Shown: piece after piece, positions 24,541 to 33,481 of the stretch | Layout of the letters: every line of letters starts with the position of its first letter | How positions within the stretch are numbered: position 1 is the first letter of the stretch | Notes under the pieces: model-generated | Database searches by the model: none | Told to the model about the DNA's origin: nothing | The model's input: only the letters and a program-made list of their open reading frames with translations | Made by a program: the position numbers and the translations under genes | Assembly: GCA_907164885.2 (NCBI GenBank) | Contig: OU015501.1 | Span: forward strand, 19,358,631 to 19,422,630 | Source of the DNA: Dolomedes plantarius | Taxonomy: Eukaryota > Arthropoda > Arachnida > Araneae > Dolomedidae | Length of the DNA: 64,000 nucleotides | Direction of reading: 5' to 3'

Positions 24541-27500
24541 ATGGAAAAGGTAGATAACGATCAGAATTGTGAAGGGTCGTATTATCTGCCGCATCATGGT
24601 GTTTACAAACCTGAAAATTCGACCACAAAATTAAGGGTTGTATTTAACGCCAGTGCTCCTAGTACTTCGGGACAAAGTCTAAATGACTTGCTTCTTGCCG
24701 GTGCAGTGCAAGAAAACATTTGTGATATAATGGTGAGATTTCGGACATATAAGTACGCCTTTACTGCTGATATTAAAAAGATGTATCGCCAAATATTGAT
24801 TGAGGAATCTCAAAGAGATTTACTAAAGATATTATGGAAAGAAAACATAAATGAGTTAGCAACTACATATCGGCTTAACACTGTCACCTACTGCACAAAA
24901 TCGGCCCCATTTCTCGCTATTCGTTGTTTAAAGCAGCTAGCTTTGGATGAAGCAGACAAATTTCCGCTCGCCGCTGAAGTTACCCTTAATGATGTTTACA
25001 TGGATGATTTTGTCTCGGGTGCTTCTACTTTAGAAACTGCACGAGAATTGCAGTGCCAGTTGACGCAAATGCTTCACACTTGTGGAATGCAACTCCACAA
25101 ATGGAAGTCTAATTCCAATGACCTGTTGAATAGTGTTTCGGAGAAGTGTCCTGAACATAAATTTACTTCGGGTTTAGATCCAACTGTCAAGGCACTCGGA
25201 ATAATTTGGAACCCTCAAGAAGACATATTTTGTTTTAAAGTAGTGATAAATGAGAAATCTTCTTACACTAAACGTGACGTCTTGTCAACAATTGCAAGAT
25301 TGTATGATCCTCTTGGATTGATAGGCCCAATCATTTCTAAAGCTAAGATTTTTCTGCAAAGGCTATGGATTAGAAAGCTTTCTTGGGATGAACCTTTGCC
25401 AGAAAACATTTTGTTAGAATGGAAACAATTTGTTTTGTGCCTAAGATCTGTTGAAGAAATAAAAATTAACAGATATGTGTTGACTGACAGTGCTGATAAG
25501 ATCATACTTCGAGGGTTTTCTGATGCTTCCGAATCTGCGTATGGATCAGTTGTTTATCTAATTTGTATTACTAAGGACAATACTGTGTCTTCTCATCTCA
25601 TAGCCAGTAAATCTCGTGTTGCACCATTAAAAACTATGTCTGTGCCTCGTCTTGAGTTATCAGGATGCCTACTCTTATCGCAACTGATAGTCAAGGTTCG
25701 CAATTCTCTAAAGTTGAAAATTGATGAAGTTTGTCTTTACACAGATTCGACAATTGCTCTGGCATGGATCAAGACACCGGCGTATAAACTTAAGACTTTC
25801 GTTGGAAACAGAGTTTCTAAAATTCAAAGCTTAACGGAATCGCATCAGTGGAAACACATTTCTTCATCTAGCAATCCTGCTGATATTATTTCTCGTGGAT
25901 CTTCGCCCCATGAACTTTCAAGTTTGTCGCTGTGGTGGCAAGGTCCTGGACTTGTAGAGGAATCCATTGGTACCCCCATCTCAGTTGATGTGCCTCTTCA
26001 AGAATCGCAGCTTTACCAAGATGAACTTAAAAAACTTTCTGACATTAACTTACTTAACACTAAAGAAAATACATTTTCGAGTGATTTCCTTAACTTGTCG
26101 AATAACTACGTTAAATTAATCTGTATTTTTAGTTTTATTTGCAGGTTTGTATTTAATGTTAAAAACAAAATGAAAATAATCGGCCCAATTACAAACGAGG
26201 AATTAGAAAGGGCTAAAAAGAAATTAATTAAAATTATTCAGGTAAGTGAATTTGATAAGGAAATCAAAACACTAAAGAACGGTGAATCGGTGAAGAAAGG
26301 CCAGGTAAGCCACTTAAATGCTTTTTTAGACGAAGAAGATTTGTTAAGAGTAGGTGGTCGTTTGGCTCACGCCAATATAAGTTATGATAATAAACATCAA
26401 ATAATACTACCTAGAAAACACAAACTGACTACTCTCATATTCCAGCATTATCATTTAAAGAACTTTCATGCAGGACCTCAATCCTTATTACATTTTGTTC
26501 GCCAAGAATTTTGGCCCATTGGAGGTAAAAATATCGCAAGAAAGGTAGTGCACAACTGTGTAACTTGCTTTAGACACAAACCTACTACTTTAGATCAATT
26601 AATGGGAAATTTGCCTCCAGAGAGAGTCAACCCCAATCCTGTCTTTTCTAACACAGGTGTAGATTTTTGTGGTCCCTTTTACATTCGATATAAGTATCAA
26701 AGAAAGGGTAATTTACACAAGGTGTATGTAGCTATTTTTGTTTGTTTAGTTACTAAGGCCATACATCTTGAGATAGTTTTCGATCTAACTTCACAAGCAT
26801 TTATTGCTTGCTTGAAGAGATTTTTCGCTCGTAGAGGAAAATGTTCAACCTTATTTAGTGATAATGCTAAGACCTTTATAGGAGCTAACCTAGAATTGAA
26901 AAAACTCGCGTCACTTGCTAATTTTCCTGATGAATGTTTATCTAGATTTTTGGCTACGGAGAATATCTCCTGGAAATTCCTTCCCCCTCGAGCCCCGAAT
27001 TTCGGTGGAGTCTGGGAGTCAGGTGTCAAGTCCTTCAAGCATCATCTAAAAAGAACTGTTGCTGATGCCAAATTATTTTATGAGGAATTTTTGACGGTTG
27101 TCACCCAAGTTGAAGGCATCTTAAATTCAAGGCCAATTTCTCCTTTATCATCTCATGCTTCGGACTTAGAATCCTTAACTCCTGGTCATTTTTTAATAGG
27201 TCGGCCCATAAATTCGATCCCAGAGCCTCCTTTAATAAATGAATCGGACAATAAATTATCCCGTTGGCAACGATTAACCAAAATGGTTGAGCAAATTTGG
27301 AAACGTTGGTCCATTGATTATTTAAACCATTTGCAAGAACGGAAAAAATGGCAATTTGCTAAAAACAACATTAACGAAAATGCAATGGTTCTACTAAAGG
27401 AAGACAACCTTCCACCCTTTAAATGGTGTCTTGGCAGGATAAGTCAGGTCATTCCAGGCAAAGATGGCAAAATTCGCGTAGCAATTGTAAAAACTAAAAA

Positions 27501-27555
27501 TGGTTACTTTAAAAGACCAATTTCTAAAATTTGCCTCCTACCCATTGAAAATTGA
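24541..27555 (+). CDS. pol: BEL/Pao pol: reverse transcriptase, RNase H, integrase
   Basis: This 1004-codon open frame is the 3' two thirds of the polyprotein. RT runs from about residue 20 with LRVVFNAS, FTADIKKMYRQI and catalytic YMDD at 153-156. The RNase H of Pao type has GFSDASE near 324 and LYTDSTIALAWIK near 399. Integrase shows the HHCC finger (HYHLKNFH near 636, CVTC near 676), then the catalytic core with VDFCGP, FSDNAK and WESGVK supplying D, D and E. The C-terminal region of BEL type (DUF5641) ends near VAIVKTKNGYFKRPI. All catalytic residues seem present. The ATG at 24541 is probably internal, because upstream codons of the same polyprotein lie in the previous frame. Confidence 0.9.
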   Translation: MEKVDNDQNCEGSYYLPHHGVYKPENSTTKLRVVFNASAPSTSGQSLNDLLLAGAVQENICDIMVRFRTYKYAFTADIKKMYRQILIEESQRDLLKILWKENINELATTYRLNTVTYCTKSAPFLAIRCLKQLALDEADKFPLAAEVTLNDVYMDDFVSGASTLETARELQCQLTQMLHTCGMQLHKWKSNSNDLLNSVSEKCPEHKFTSGLDPTVKALGIIWNPQEDIFCFKVVINEKSSYTKRDVLSTIARLYDPLGLIGPIISKAKIFLQRLWIRKLSWDEPLPENILLEWKQFVLCLRSVEEIKINRYVLTDSADKIILRGFSDASESAYGSVVYLICITKDNTVSSHLIASKSRVAPLKTMSVPRLELSGCLLLSQLIVKVRNSLKLKIDEVCLYTDSTIALAWIKTPAYKLKTFVGNRVSKIQSLTESHQWKHISSSSNPADIISRGSSPHELSSLSLWWQGPGLVEESIGTPISVDVPLQESQLYQDELKKLSDINLLNTKENTFSSDFLNLSNNYVKLICIFSFICRFVFNVKNKMKIIGPITNEELERAKKKLIKIIQVSEFDKEIKTLKNGESVKKGQVSHLNAFLDEEDLLRVGGRLAHANISYDNKHQIILPRKHKLTTLIFQHYHLKNFHAGPQSLLHFVRQEFWPIGGKNIARKVVHNCVTCFRHKPTTLDQLMGNLPPERVNPNPVFSNTGVDFCGPFYIRYKYQRKGNLHKVYVAIFVCLVTKAIHLEIVFDLTSQAFIACLKRFFARRGKCSTLFSDNAKTFIGANLELKKLASLANFPDECLSRFLATENISWKFLPPRAPNFGGVWESGVKSFKHHLKRTVADAKLFYEEFLTVVTQVEGILNSRPISPLSSHASDLESLTPGHFLIGRPINSIPEPPLINESDNKLSRWQRLTKMVEQIWKRWSIDYLNHLQERKKWQFAKNNINENAMVLLKEDNLPPFKWCLGRISQVIPGKDGKIRVAIVKTKNGYFKRPISKICLLPIEN

Positions 27556-27835
27556 TCTCTTTGAAGTTGTTATAAACAAAATAGATCTGTACGTATTTAA
27601 TTGTATATTTTTCTGTATATATATTTACTTTAACTTTATTTTTCTGTACAATTTATATATTTTTCTGTATATATTTACTTTCACTTTATTTTCTGTACAA
27701 TTGTATATACTTTAATATTTACGAAAAAAAAAAAACGGAATGTCAATTTGTTGCATTGTGCTGAACTTCGAAAAATTATTGTAACTTATCTTGTAATTTG
27801 TGTTGCATGTCATAGACAAGCAACGCGGGGCGGTA

Positions 27836-28112
27836 TGTTACCGCTTCTCTATCGCTTGGCGCCATTATTGTTCCCCCTTCTGTATTCTTCCCCTTGGCGC
27901 TAATTTTGCTTTGTACGGCAACCCTATGGATGCCGAAGTTCATTCACCTCGAAGCATTCGAAGCTTGTTGTTCGGAGCTATGTCTCGTCGGTGCGTTGTG
28001 CACATTTAAAACTCTCGTTGTTTGTTGAAAATAAAAACATTTCGAACCAATTTACAGTCCATCAATTAATTATGTTAAAGAACCAGCAAAGTTTAAGTGG
28101 TAAATCGTACCA
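27836..28112 (+). repeat. 3' LTR of the BEL/Pao element
   Basis: It is 277 bp and matches the 5' LTR at every position I compared. A short G/C-rich purine patch (GCGGGGCGG) lies just upstream, so a canonical polypurine tract is weak. Confidence 0.95.
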
Positions 28113-28535
28113 AATATGAAAGATTTATTGATTACTACATGTCTTTAAAAAAAACAATAATGCAGACAGTGGTTACAATGATCACAGTTACATTCTTTAA
28201 AAAAAAACTACGAATACCTTGATGAACAGTTAGTTATGCGGGAAGTTAAAATAAATGTTCGTATTTATTCAGTCCACTAAAAACTTCATCCAGGACATTT
28301 TTCGCGAATTGAAGTCCACGACGTATTGTTTCAAATGCCAAAAATTGGGAGATTTTATTCTAAAGTGGAATAAAATCTCCCAATTTGTCTTGAAAAAATT
28401 TCGATATATAGAGATTTTTTTCGATTTATAGAAACAATTTTTCTATGTAATGAACATGGAGATTTGCTAAGAGTTCGATTTATAGAAAATTTCGATATAG
28501 AGAAGTTTGATATATGGAGGTTCGACTGTATATAC

Positions 28536-28537
28536 AG

Positions 28538-28594
<57 letters not shown>
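28536..28594. repeat. (CA)n/(TA)n microsatellite
   Basis: A CA run of about 10 units passes into a TA run of about 18 units. It forms the right inner flank of the TIR element and the counterpart of the TA run at 21797-21840. Confidence 0.9.
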
Positions 28595-28599
<5 letters not shown>

Positions 28600-28639
28600 T
28601 CTTGGGATACATGAGTAGTAGACAGGCCACTATAGGTAC

Positions 28640-29090
28640 GGAAGTGACGTCATCAAAGTTGGCGGGGCCAAGTGACGTCAGGCGGAGTTGAGTTGAGTAG
28701 TTGGGTTCCTTCTGCTGAAAAAAATTATTTCGTTACTTTTTCAGGGGGGTAGTAAAAAGATTATCTTTTACGGAATGGCAACACATATTAGTTTCGGAAT
28801 GGGACTTAGAAATTTTTGGAAGATTGGTTCATAGTCGTCCACGTGCTTTGAAGTCTGAGTAGGGTTGAGTAGTTGGGCTCCTTCTGCTGAAAAAATTATT
28901 TCGTTACCTTTTCAGGGGGGTAGTAAAAAGTGTATATTTTACGGAATGGCAACACATATTAGTTTCGGAATGGGACTTAGAAATTTTTGGAAGATTGGTT
29001 CATAGTCGTCCACGTGCTGGGAAGTCAGAGTAGGGTTGAGTAGTTGGGCTCCTGCTTCCAAAATGAAATAAAATAGTAGTATTACGTAAG
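28640..29090 (-). repeat. Two-copy degenerate tandem repeat in the left palindrome arm
   Basis: Two units of about 170 bp (about 28691-28860 and 28861-29040) share GAGTAGTTGGG, CTTCTGCTGAAAA, GGAATGGCAACACAT and GTCCACGTGCT. They are the left-arm counterpart of the five-unit array at 48613-49810, but lack the TACGTAAGGGTCAGTG segment in the repeated part. The arm also carries CRE-like TGACGTCA at about 28647 and 28673. Confidence 0.8.
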
Positions 29091-29119
29091 GGTCAGTGTT
29101 GAGTTGTGTTTAGGGGAAT

Positions 29120-29260
29120 AGTAGTATGCACCCCCATATAAGCGGCAGATGGGCTTGTCCGAGGGGCGTGGCTGAGTGACATTGATGGATGGGGTCACGT
29201 GACGGATGACGTCGGGAGTCACGTGATCGATGACGTCACTACCCTGGACTTAGAATTTTT
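29120..29260 (+). promoter_or_regulatory. Cluster of E-box and CRE-like motifs with a TATA-like box (left arm)
   Basis: CATATAAGCGGC near 29136 is TATA-like. Within the next about 100 bp come GTCACGTGAC, GATGACGTCG, GTCACGTGAT and GATGACGTCAC, two E-box (CACGTG) and two CRE-like (TGACGTC) sites. The motifs match known bHLH and bZIP binding sites. That they act as a promoter here is inference. The same cluster sits inverted in the right arm at about 48465-48580. Confidence 0.35.
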
Positions 29261-29269
29261 CGGGAAGAA

Positions 29270-29620
29270 TTTCCACGTGTGTTAGAGTTGAGGAGTCAGC
29301 CTCCTGCTTTGAATATTGAAAGAAGGGGGGTTCTGAAAAAAAAGCTTTGTTATCTTGGAGTGGCAACAACTTTTTACACGTGGTTTTGGACTTTGGTGGG
29401 TCACGTGATCGATGCCGTCACTACCCTGGACTTAGAATTTTTCGCGAGGAAATTTCCACGTGTGTTAGAGTTGAGGAGTCAGCCTCCTGCTTTGAATATT
29501 GAAAGAAATGTCCCAGGGGGTTTCTGAAAAAAAAGTTTTGTTATCTTGGAGTGGCAACACCTTTTTACACGTGGTTTTGGACTTTTGTTACCATGGAGTG
29601 GCAACAACACAAGAAAAAGA
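29270..29620. repeat. Second tandem duplication in the left arm (about 220-bp unit)
   Basis: TTCCACGTGTGTTAGAGTTG, then GAGGAGTCAGCCTCCTGC (itself an inverted repeat), then TTATCTTGGAGTGGCAACA and TACACGTGGTTTTGGAC occur twice, from about 29270 and 29453. The inverse pair lies in the right arm at about 48110-48450. Confidence 0.8.
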
Positions 29621-30051
29621 AAAAAGTTTTATGAATTTGGCAACGGAGACCTCTGTCGTTTTGTGCAAGTTAGTAGTACTTGAATTTTCTAGTCTGCATC
29701 AAGCAACTTTTTTCTTTACGGTTGCTGGCGCTATTTTTTATTTTTAGATTTTTTCGTACGTTCCTTTTTTATTTTGGAAATATTTTTCCTGTATTCCTTC
29801 ATACGTAATTATTTGAAGCCGAGTGATACGAAAACCAAATGGATATTACAGAATGGACGGATATATATTTCCTGTATATAAATGTATGGATTAGATAATA
29901 TTTATTTGGTTTTATTTACCATTATTTCTGAGTGTATTTAAAAAGCGTCTAAAAATTTATTGATTTTTTTTATTTGTAAATATTAAAGCGATATATTAAA
30001 ACTAAGAAACAAATACAGAAATATTTATTTAGTGAAAATATGGTACGGGGT

Positions 30052-30727
30052 TGTGATGTCGTGCAACATCCCATGCTTTCTCACAACGTTCACAGGACAA
30101 TTGTGTACAAAGAAGTCTGAAGCTGAGACGTGGAAACCAGCATTACAAAGGTTCAAGGGGCTACCCATAGAAAAACCCAGATAATAGTTTTTGTTATTCT
30201 AGGGTGCATCATTAATTTCAGTTCGCCATGGGGCAGACGGACCTTGGCCGGAAATACCACAGGACAAAGATCGGCAGAGAACTAGCCGATGCTCTTTATG
30301 AAAAAGTTTTCAGGGGCTGGTCTGACTGGAAAGTGACCAGCACGGCAAAGACAAAGACCGCACAAGGCGTCCGGTGGCGGAAGTGAAATCCAACCCCCTC
30401 GGAGGGGGGAAAGTCTGCTTGGAGGTGACTTGAAGAAGGAACAGAGAGTGAGTTGGCAGAGGCGAGTTCTAGAGGTTGGTTCAGCGTTGGGAAGCTGATA
30501 AGACAGTTTTTTTTTTGTGAGACCAGTGGCTAGTTCCATGCACGACTAGCAAATCTAATGAATAGTAATAGCCGAACGGCTAACTGTAAATATTTTGTAT
30601 ATAGTGAGTTCTAATAAAGGAACTTAATTTTAATTTAATTTCGCGCCTCTGCTTATCTCAAATATGAGTCTGACTTATTTGATCTCGTGTGAGATTGTGT
30701 TGGCTTGTTGTCGGCCACGTTATGACA
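30052..30727 (+). repeat. 5' LTR of the gypsy element
   Basis: It begins TGTGATGTCGTGC and ends GTTATGACA. An AATAAA polyadenylation signal lies at 30613-30618, shortly after a TATA-like TTGTATATAG. A candidate primer-binding site begins TGGTGGCTTTAGCGG at 30730, two bases after the LTR. Minus-strand frames inside the LTR are incidental. Confidence 0.94.
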
Positions 30728-31876
30728 ACTGGTGGCTTTAGCGGTTGGATGGTGGTCTAGAAAAAAAGACACCGGACCTGCCACTCCTTTACGATTTCAA
30801 CTGGAAGGCGCTGTGGTCGTGAAAGAAGTCTCGGAAAAGCGTCGACGTTCATCTATGACCAAGAAATAACTACAAGCCGGAAAGCCTAGGAGTTCACCTT
30901 GCAGCAGAGTGGAAAATTTCTTCAAGCTGAGGTATGTCTTTTAAGTTAAATCCAGAGAGATTTGATAGGATTTGTCTAGGCGGATTGTAAGTTAAGGTTA
31001 ATGTGAACGTAAATTAAATTAAACGTTCTAGGTGTACAAAAGTTCAGGATTTTGAAAAATTTTGGTTAGAAAGGTTTAATTTGATTTGGTTGAAATACTT
31101 AATTGAAGTGGACATAATTATTTAACTGGGTATTAAGCGAAGTAATAGTTATGCTGGCTTGTGTGTTCGAATAAGGTAATTTTATTTGAATTGTTACACC
31201 AGGGTTTTGCTTTGTTTAAGGGAAAAACTCAGTTTTGGAAGAGAAGTACACTGCATGTAATAAATTGAGAGAAACCGAAAGTGTCAATTTATTAGGGTAT
31301 GAGTGTATGAAAATTACACAAAATATATATATGTTGTTATATTGTTCTGAATCAGGTGTAATTTTGTATTCTTTTAAAAGTTTAGCTTAGTGCTAAGGGT
31401 ATTGTGTTATCATTTGAAAATTAGCTTATTGCTAAGGTTTATTGTGCATTGATTAATGTGGAATTTTTAATACAAGGTGTATTATTTTTTTTTAATATCT
31501 GTTTCGAATTGAGCAGTTGCTCAGGGTATTTGTATAGATATATTAACTTGAAATTTAATATTTTGCTAATTGTTTTTGCACTAATTTGAAGTTCAGATTT
31601 TAAAGATAATACGTAGAGTATTTTGTGTGTTAATATCATTTTGAAACTTTATATACTAATGAGTGAATTGTGCAAGTATTAAGTGTATTTATGTACAAAT
31701 ATTAAGTATTAAGTGCATGTTCATTGTGTTGATATCATTTTAAAGGATTACCTATTATTGAGTGTATTTTGAATTGATAGTAAATGTAGTGAATTTCATA
31801 ATATCAAGGAGTTTTGATATTGAGGTTGAAAACTGGTATATAGTAAGTGTATTTTGTAGAAGTATTGTTGAGAAAT

Positions 31877-33481
31877 ATGGCAGATTACTTAGCGAGCTAT
31901 ACAAAAAAAATCCTGCTAAAGCTAGCGGAAGAAGTCGGAGCTAGCGCGACAATCGCGGAAAGGAAAGCAGAAATAATAAATAAAATCGTAGAGGCGCCAC
32001 ATTACAGGGAGACATACGTGAGAAATTGTCTTGATGCAATTTTGTTGGAGATTCAAAGGGAAGAGGAAAGAGAAAATGAAGCTAGGGAAAGAGAAAAAGA
32101 GGATAGAGCAGCACAAAGAGATAGAGAGGTTAGGGAATTTGAATTAGCGAAATTAAAATTACAAAACGCGGCAGAAACGAGCAGTTTGAGCTCTCACGCG
32201 TCCACTTCAGAAATAACCAGGATTAATAAGGTTAATCTGAAAGAGTTGGTCCAGAAATATGACCCAAAAACAAGCGATATAACGTTATTTTTTATGATTT
32301 TTGAGAGACAAGCAAAAAAAATGAATGTCGCGGAAGATGATTGGGTATGCCAACTTATTCCGTTATTACCAACGGACATCGCGGAAATCATAGTTAAACA
32401 ACCCGCGGACAAAGGAGATGATTATCAATTTGTTAAAAAACTGCTATTGAATAGATTCAGAATGGGGACAGGCGCGTTGAGGACTAAGTTCGAAGAACAC
32501 CAGAGAAAACCAGGGGCTTTGTGGGCAGATCTGGCTTACGAGCTGAAGGGCTACCTGGATAATTGGTTAGAGTCGATAGAAGTAAAAGATTTCGAGTCTT
32601 TAAAAGAACTAATGCTGACGGAGCAAATGAAAAAACGGGTCCCTGTTGAGATTAGAGAAAGATACGTAGAGGATTGGGACGAAATTAAAACGGCTTCCGG
32701 GTTAGCGGAGAAATGCGACCGATACGAAAGTATCCGGGGTGTTCCAAAAAAACCGGAACGGAAGAATTGGGAAAAGAAACCGTTTCAGGATAAAACAAAG
32801 GGTCAATACAATGCAAAATTCAGGGAAGGTCCGAAGACCAAACCAGAAGTAGCAGAGAAACGGGAATATGGTAAGAATGAAAATAATCGTAAAGAACTGT
32901 CTTATGAAAAGAAACGACAAATCCAGTGCTATTTTTGTTCGAAATCGGGACACTTCAAATCCGAGTGCCCAGAATTTTTAAAGAAAAAGGGTCAGGGTGA
33001 AGTCGTGAATCATGTAAGTGAAGTCGCGAATCATGTAAATGAAGAGGTGGAGTTAGGAAATTGTTTTAAACCATATTTAAAAAAAGCACTGGTAAACGGA
33101 ATTGAGAGAAGTTATCTGCGCGACACAGGGGCAGCCATTGATCTCTGTGATCGAAGCTGGATTAATCCAGAGGACTTAATAGGGGAAGTCACCTGGATTA
33201 AACAACCGTTAGATAACGAATGTAAATGCTTGCCTTTGGCTTGGGTGACTTTAGAAGGAGAATTCGGGAGTGTGATCACTAAAGCGGCAGTTAAACCAGC
33301 CCATTTAGAACAAGGGTACTACCTTTTGGGAAATAAGACGGCAGATCTTATTCAACAGAAACAAAATGGTATCCCAATTAATATGGTTTGCACTCGCAGT
33401 CAGACTAAAAGTCCCTCGGGAAATGAAAACCCTGTTTCAAGTCCCCGTAAGGAAAACGAGTCGGAAAATGTAAAGTCGTAA
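31877..33481 (+). CDS. gag: Gypsy gag-protease ORF with SCAN-like capsid domain
   Basis: I start at the ATG at 31877 (AAATATGG context), giving 534 residues. The frame is open a further 10 codons upstream without an ATG. A charged coiled coil (about 55-100) precedes the capsid. About 195-285 (GALRTKFEEHQ, YLDNWL, SLKELMLTEQ, PVEIRERY) follows the pattern of the SCAN domain, which is known to derive from the gag of Gmr1-like elements. A zinc knuckle C-X2-C-X4-H-X4-C lies at 351-364. A protease-like segment with catalytic-type LRDTGAAIDL sits at about 414-423. The ORF stops at TAA 33479-33481, and pol continues in the same frame. Confidence 0.88.
   Translation: MADYLASYTKKILLKLAEEVGASATIAERKAEIINKIVEAPHYRETYVRNCLDAILLEIQREEERENEAREREKEDRAAQRDREVREFELAKLKLQNAAETSSLSSHASTSEITRINKVNLKELVQKYDPKTSDITLFFMIFERQAKKMNVAEDDWVCQLIPLLPTDIAEIIVKQPADKGDDYQFVKKLLLNRFRMGTGALRTKFEEHQRKPGALWADLAYELKGYLDNWLESIEVKDFESLKELMLTEQMKKRVPVEIRERYVEDWDEIKTASGLAEKCDRYESIRGVPKKPERKNWEKKPFQDKTKGQYNAKFREGPKTKPEVAEKREYGKNENNRKELSYEKKRQIQCYFCSKSGHFKSECPEFLKKKGQGEVVNHVSEVANHVNEEVELGNCFKPYLKKALVNGIERSYLRDTGAAIDLCDRSWINPEDLIGEVTWIKQPLDNECKCLPLAWVTLEGEFGSVITKAAVKPAHLEQGYYLLGNKTADLIQQKQNGIPINMVCTRSQTKSPSGNENPVSSPRKENESENVKS

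Larger units (their letters stand above)
22047..28112 (+). mobile_element. BEL/Pao LTR retrotransposon, complete with LTRs
   Basis: The 6066-bp element has two 277-bp LTRs, identical base for base as I read them, starting TGTTACC and ending TACCA. A 5-bp target duplication AATAT sits at 22042-22046 and 28113-28117. The order gag, protease, reverse transcriptase, RNase H, integrase is the normal BEL/Pao order. It sits in the same orientation as the window. A candidate primer-binding region begins TGGTCCGC at 22330. The coding region is interrupted by two single-base frame changes (near 23484 and 24535). With identical LTRs these are either very recent mutations, sequencing indels, or inherited from a defective copy mobilised in trans. 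Confidence 0.95.
21843..28528. mobile_element. Pogo/Tigger-like MITE, split by the BEL element
   Basis: The left end CAGTCGAACCTCCATATATC is the exact inverse of the right end. It lies between TA dinucleotides (21841-21842 and 28529-28530), the target duplication of the Tc1/mariner-pogo superfamily. Without the BEL insertion it is about 615 bp and non-coding. Subterminal copies of TTCGATATATAGA recur near both ends and may be transposase binding sites. A stem-loop with a 19-bp stem and 7-nt loop lies at 28342-28386. Confidence 0.85.
21784..28609. mobile_element. TIR/(TA)n element hosting a pogo-like MITE and a BEL element
   Basis: The left end TATCCCAAGAATGTATATA and the inverse of the right end TATCCCAAGAATGTGTATA differ at one base. 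CATG occurs on both sides (21780-21783 and 28610-28613). The right arm of the palindrome lacks the whole block. The element's own sequence is little more than its inverted ends plus TA/CA microsatellite (about 21797-21842 and 28531-28594). CATG is self-complementary and could instead be part of the inverted end, so the duplication is not certain. Confidence 0.65.

Noticed and set aside
30282..30539. 85-codon minus-strand frame, repeated at 37513-37782
   Set aside because: It lies wholly in the gypsy LTR, antisense to the element, and is present twice only because the LTR is.
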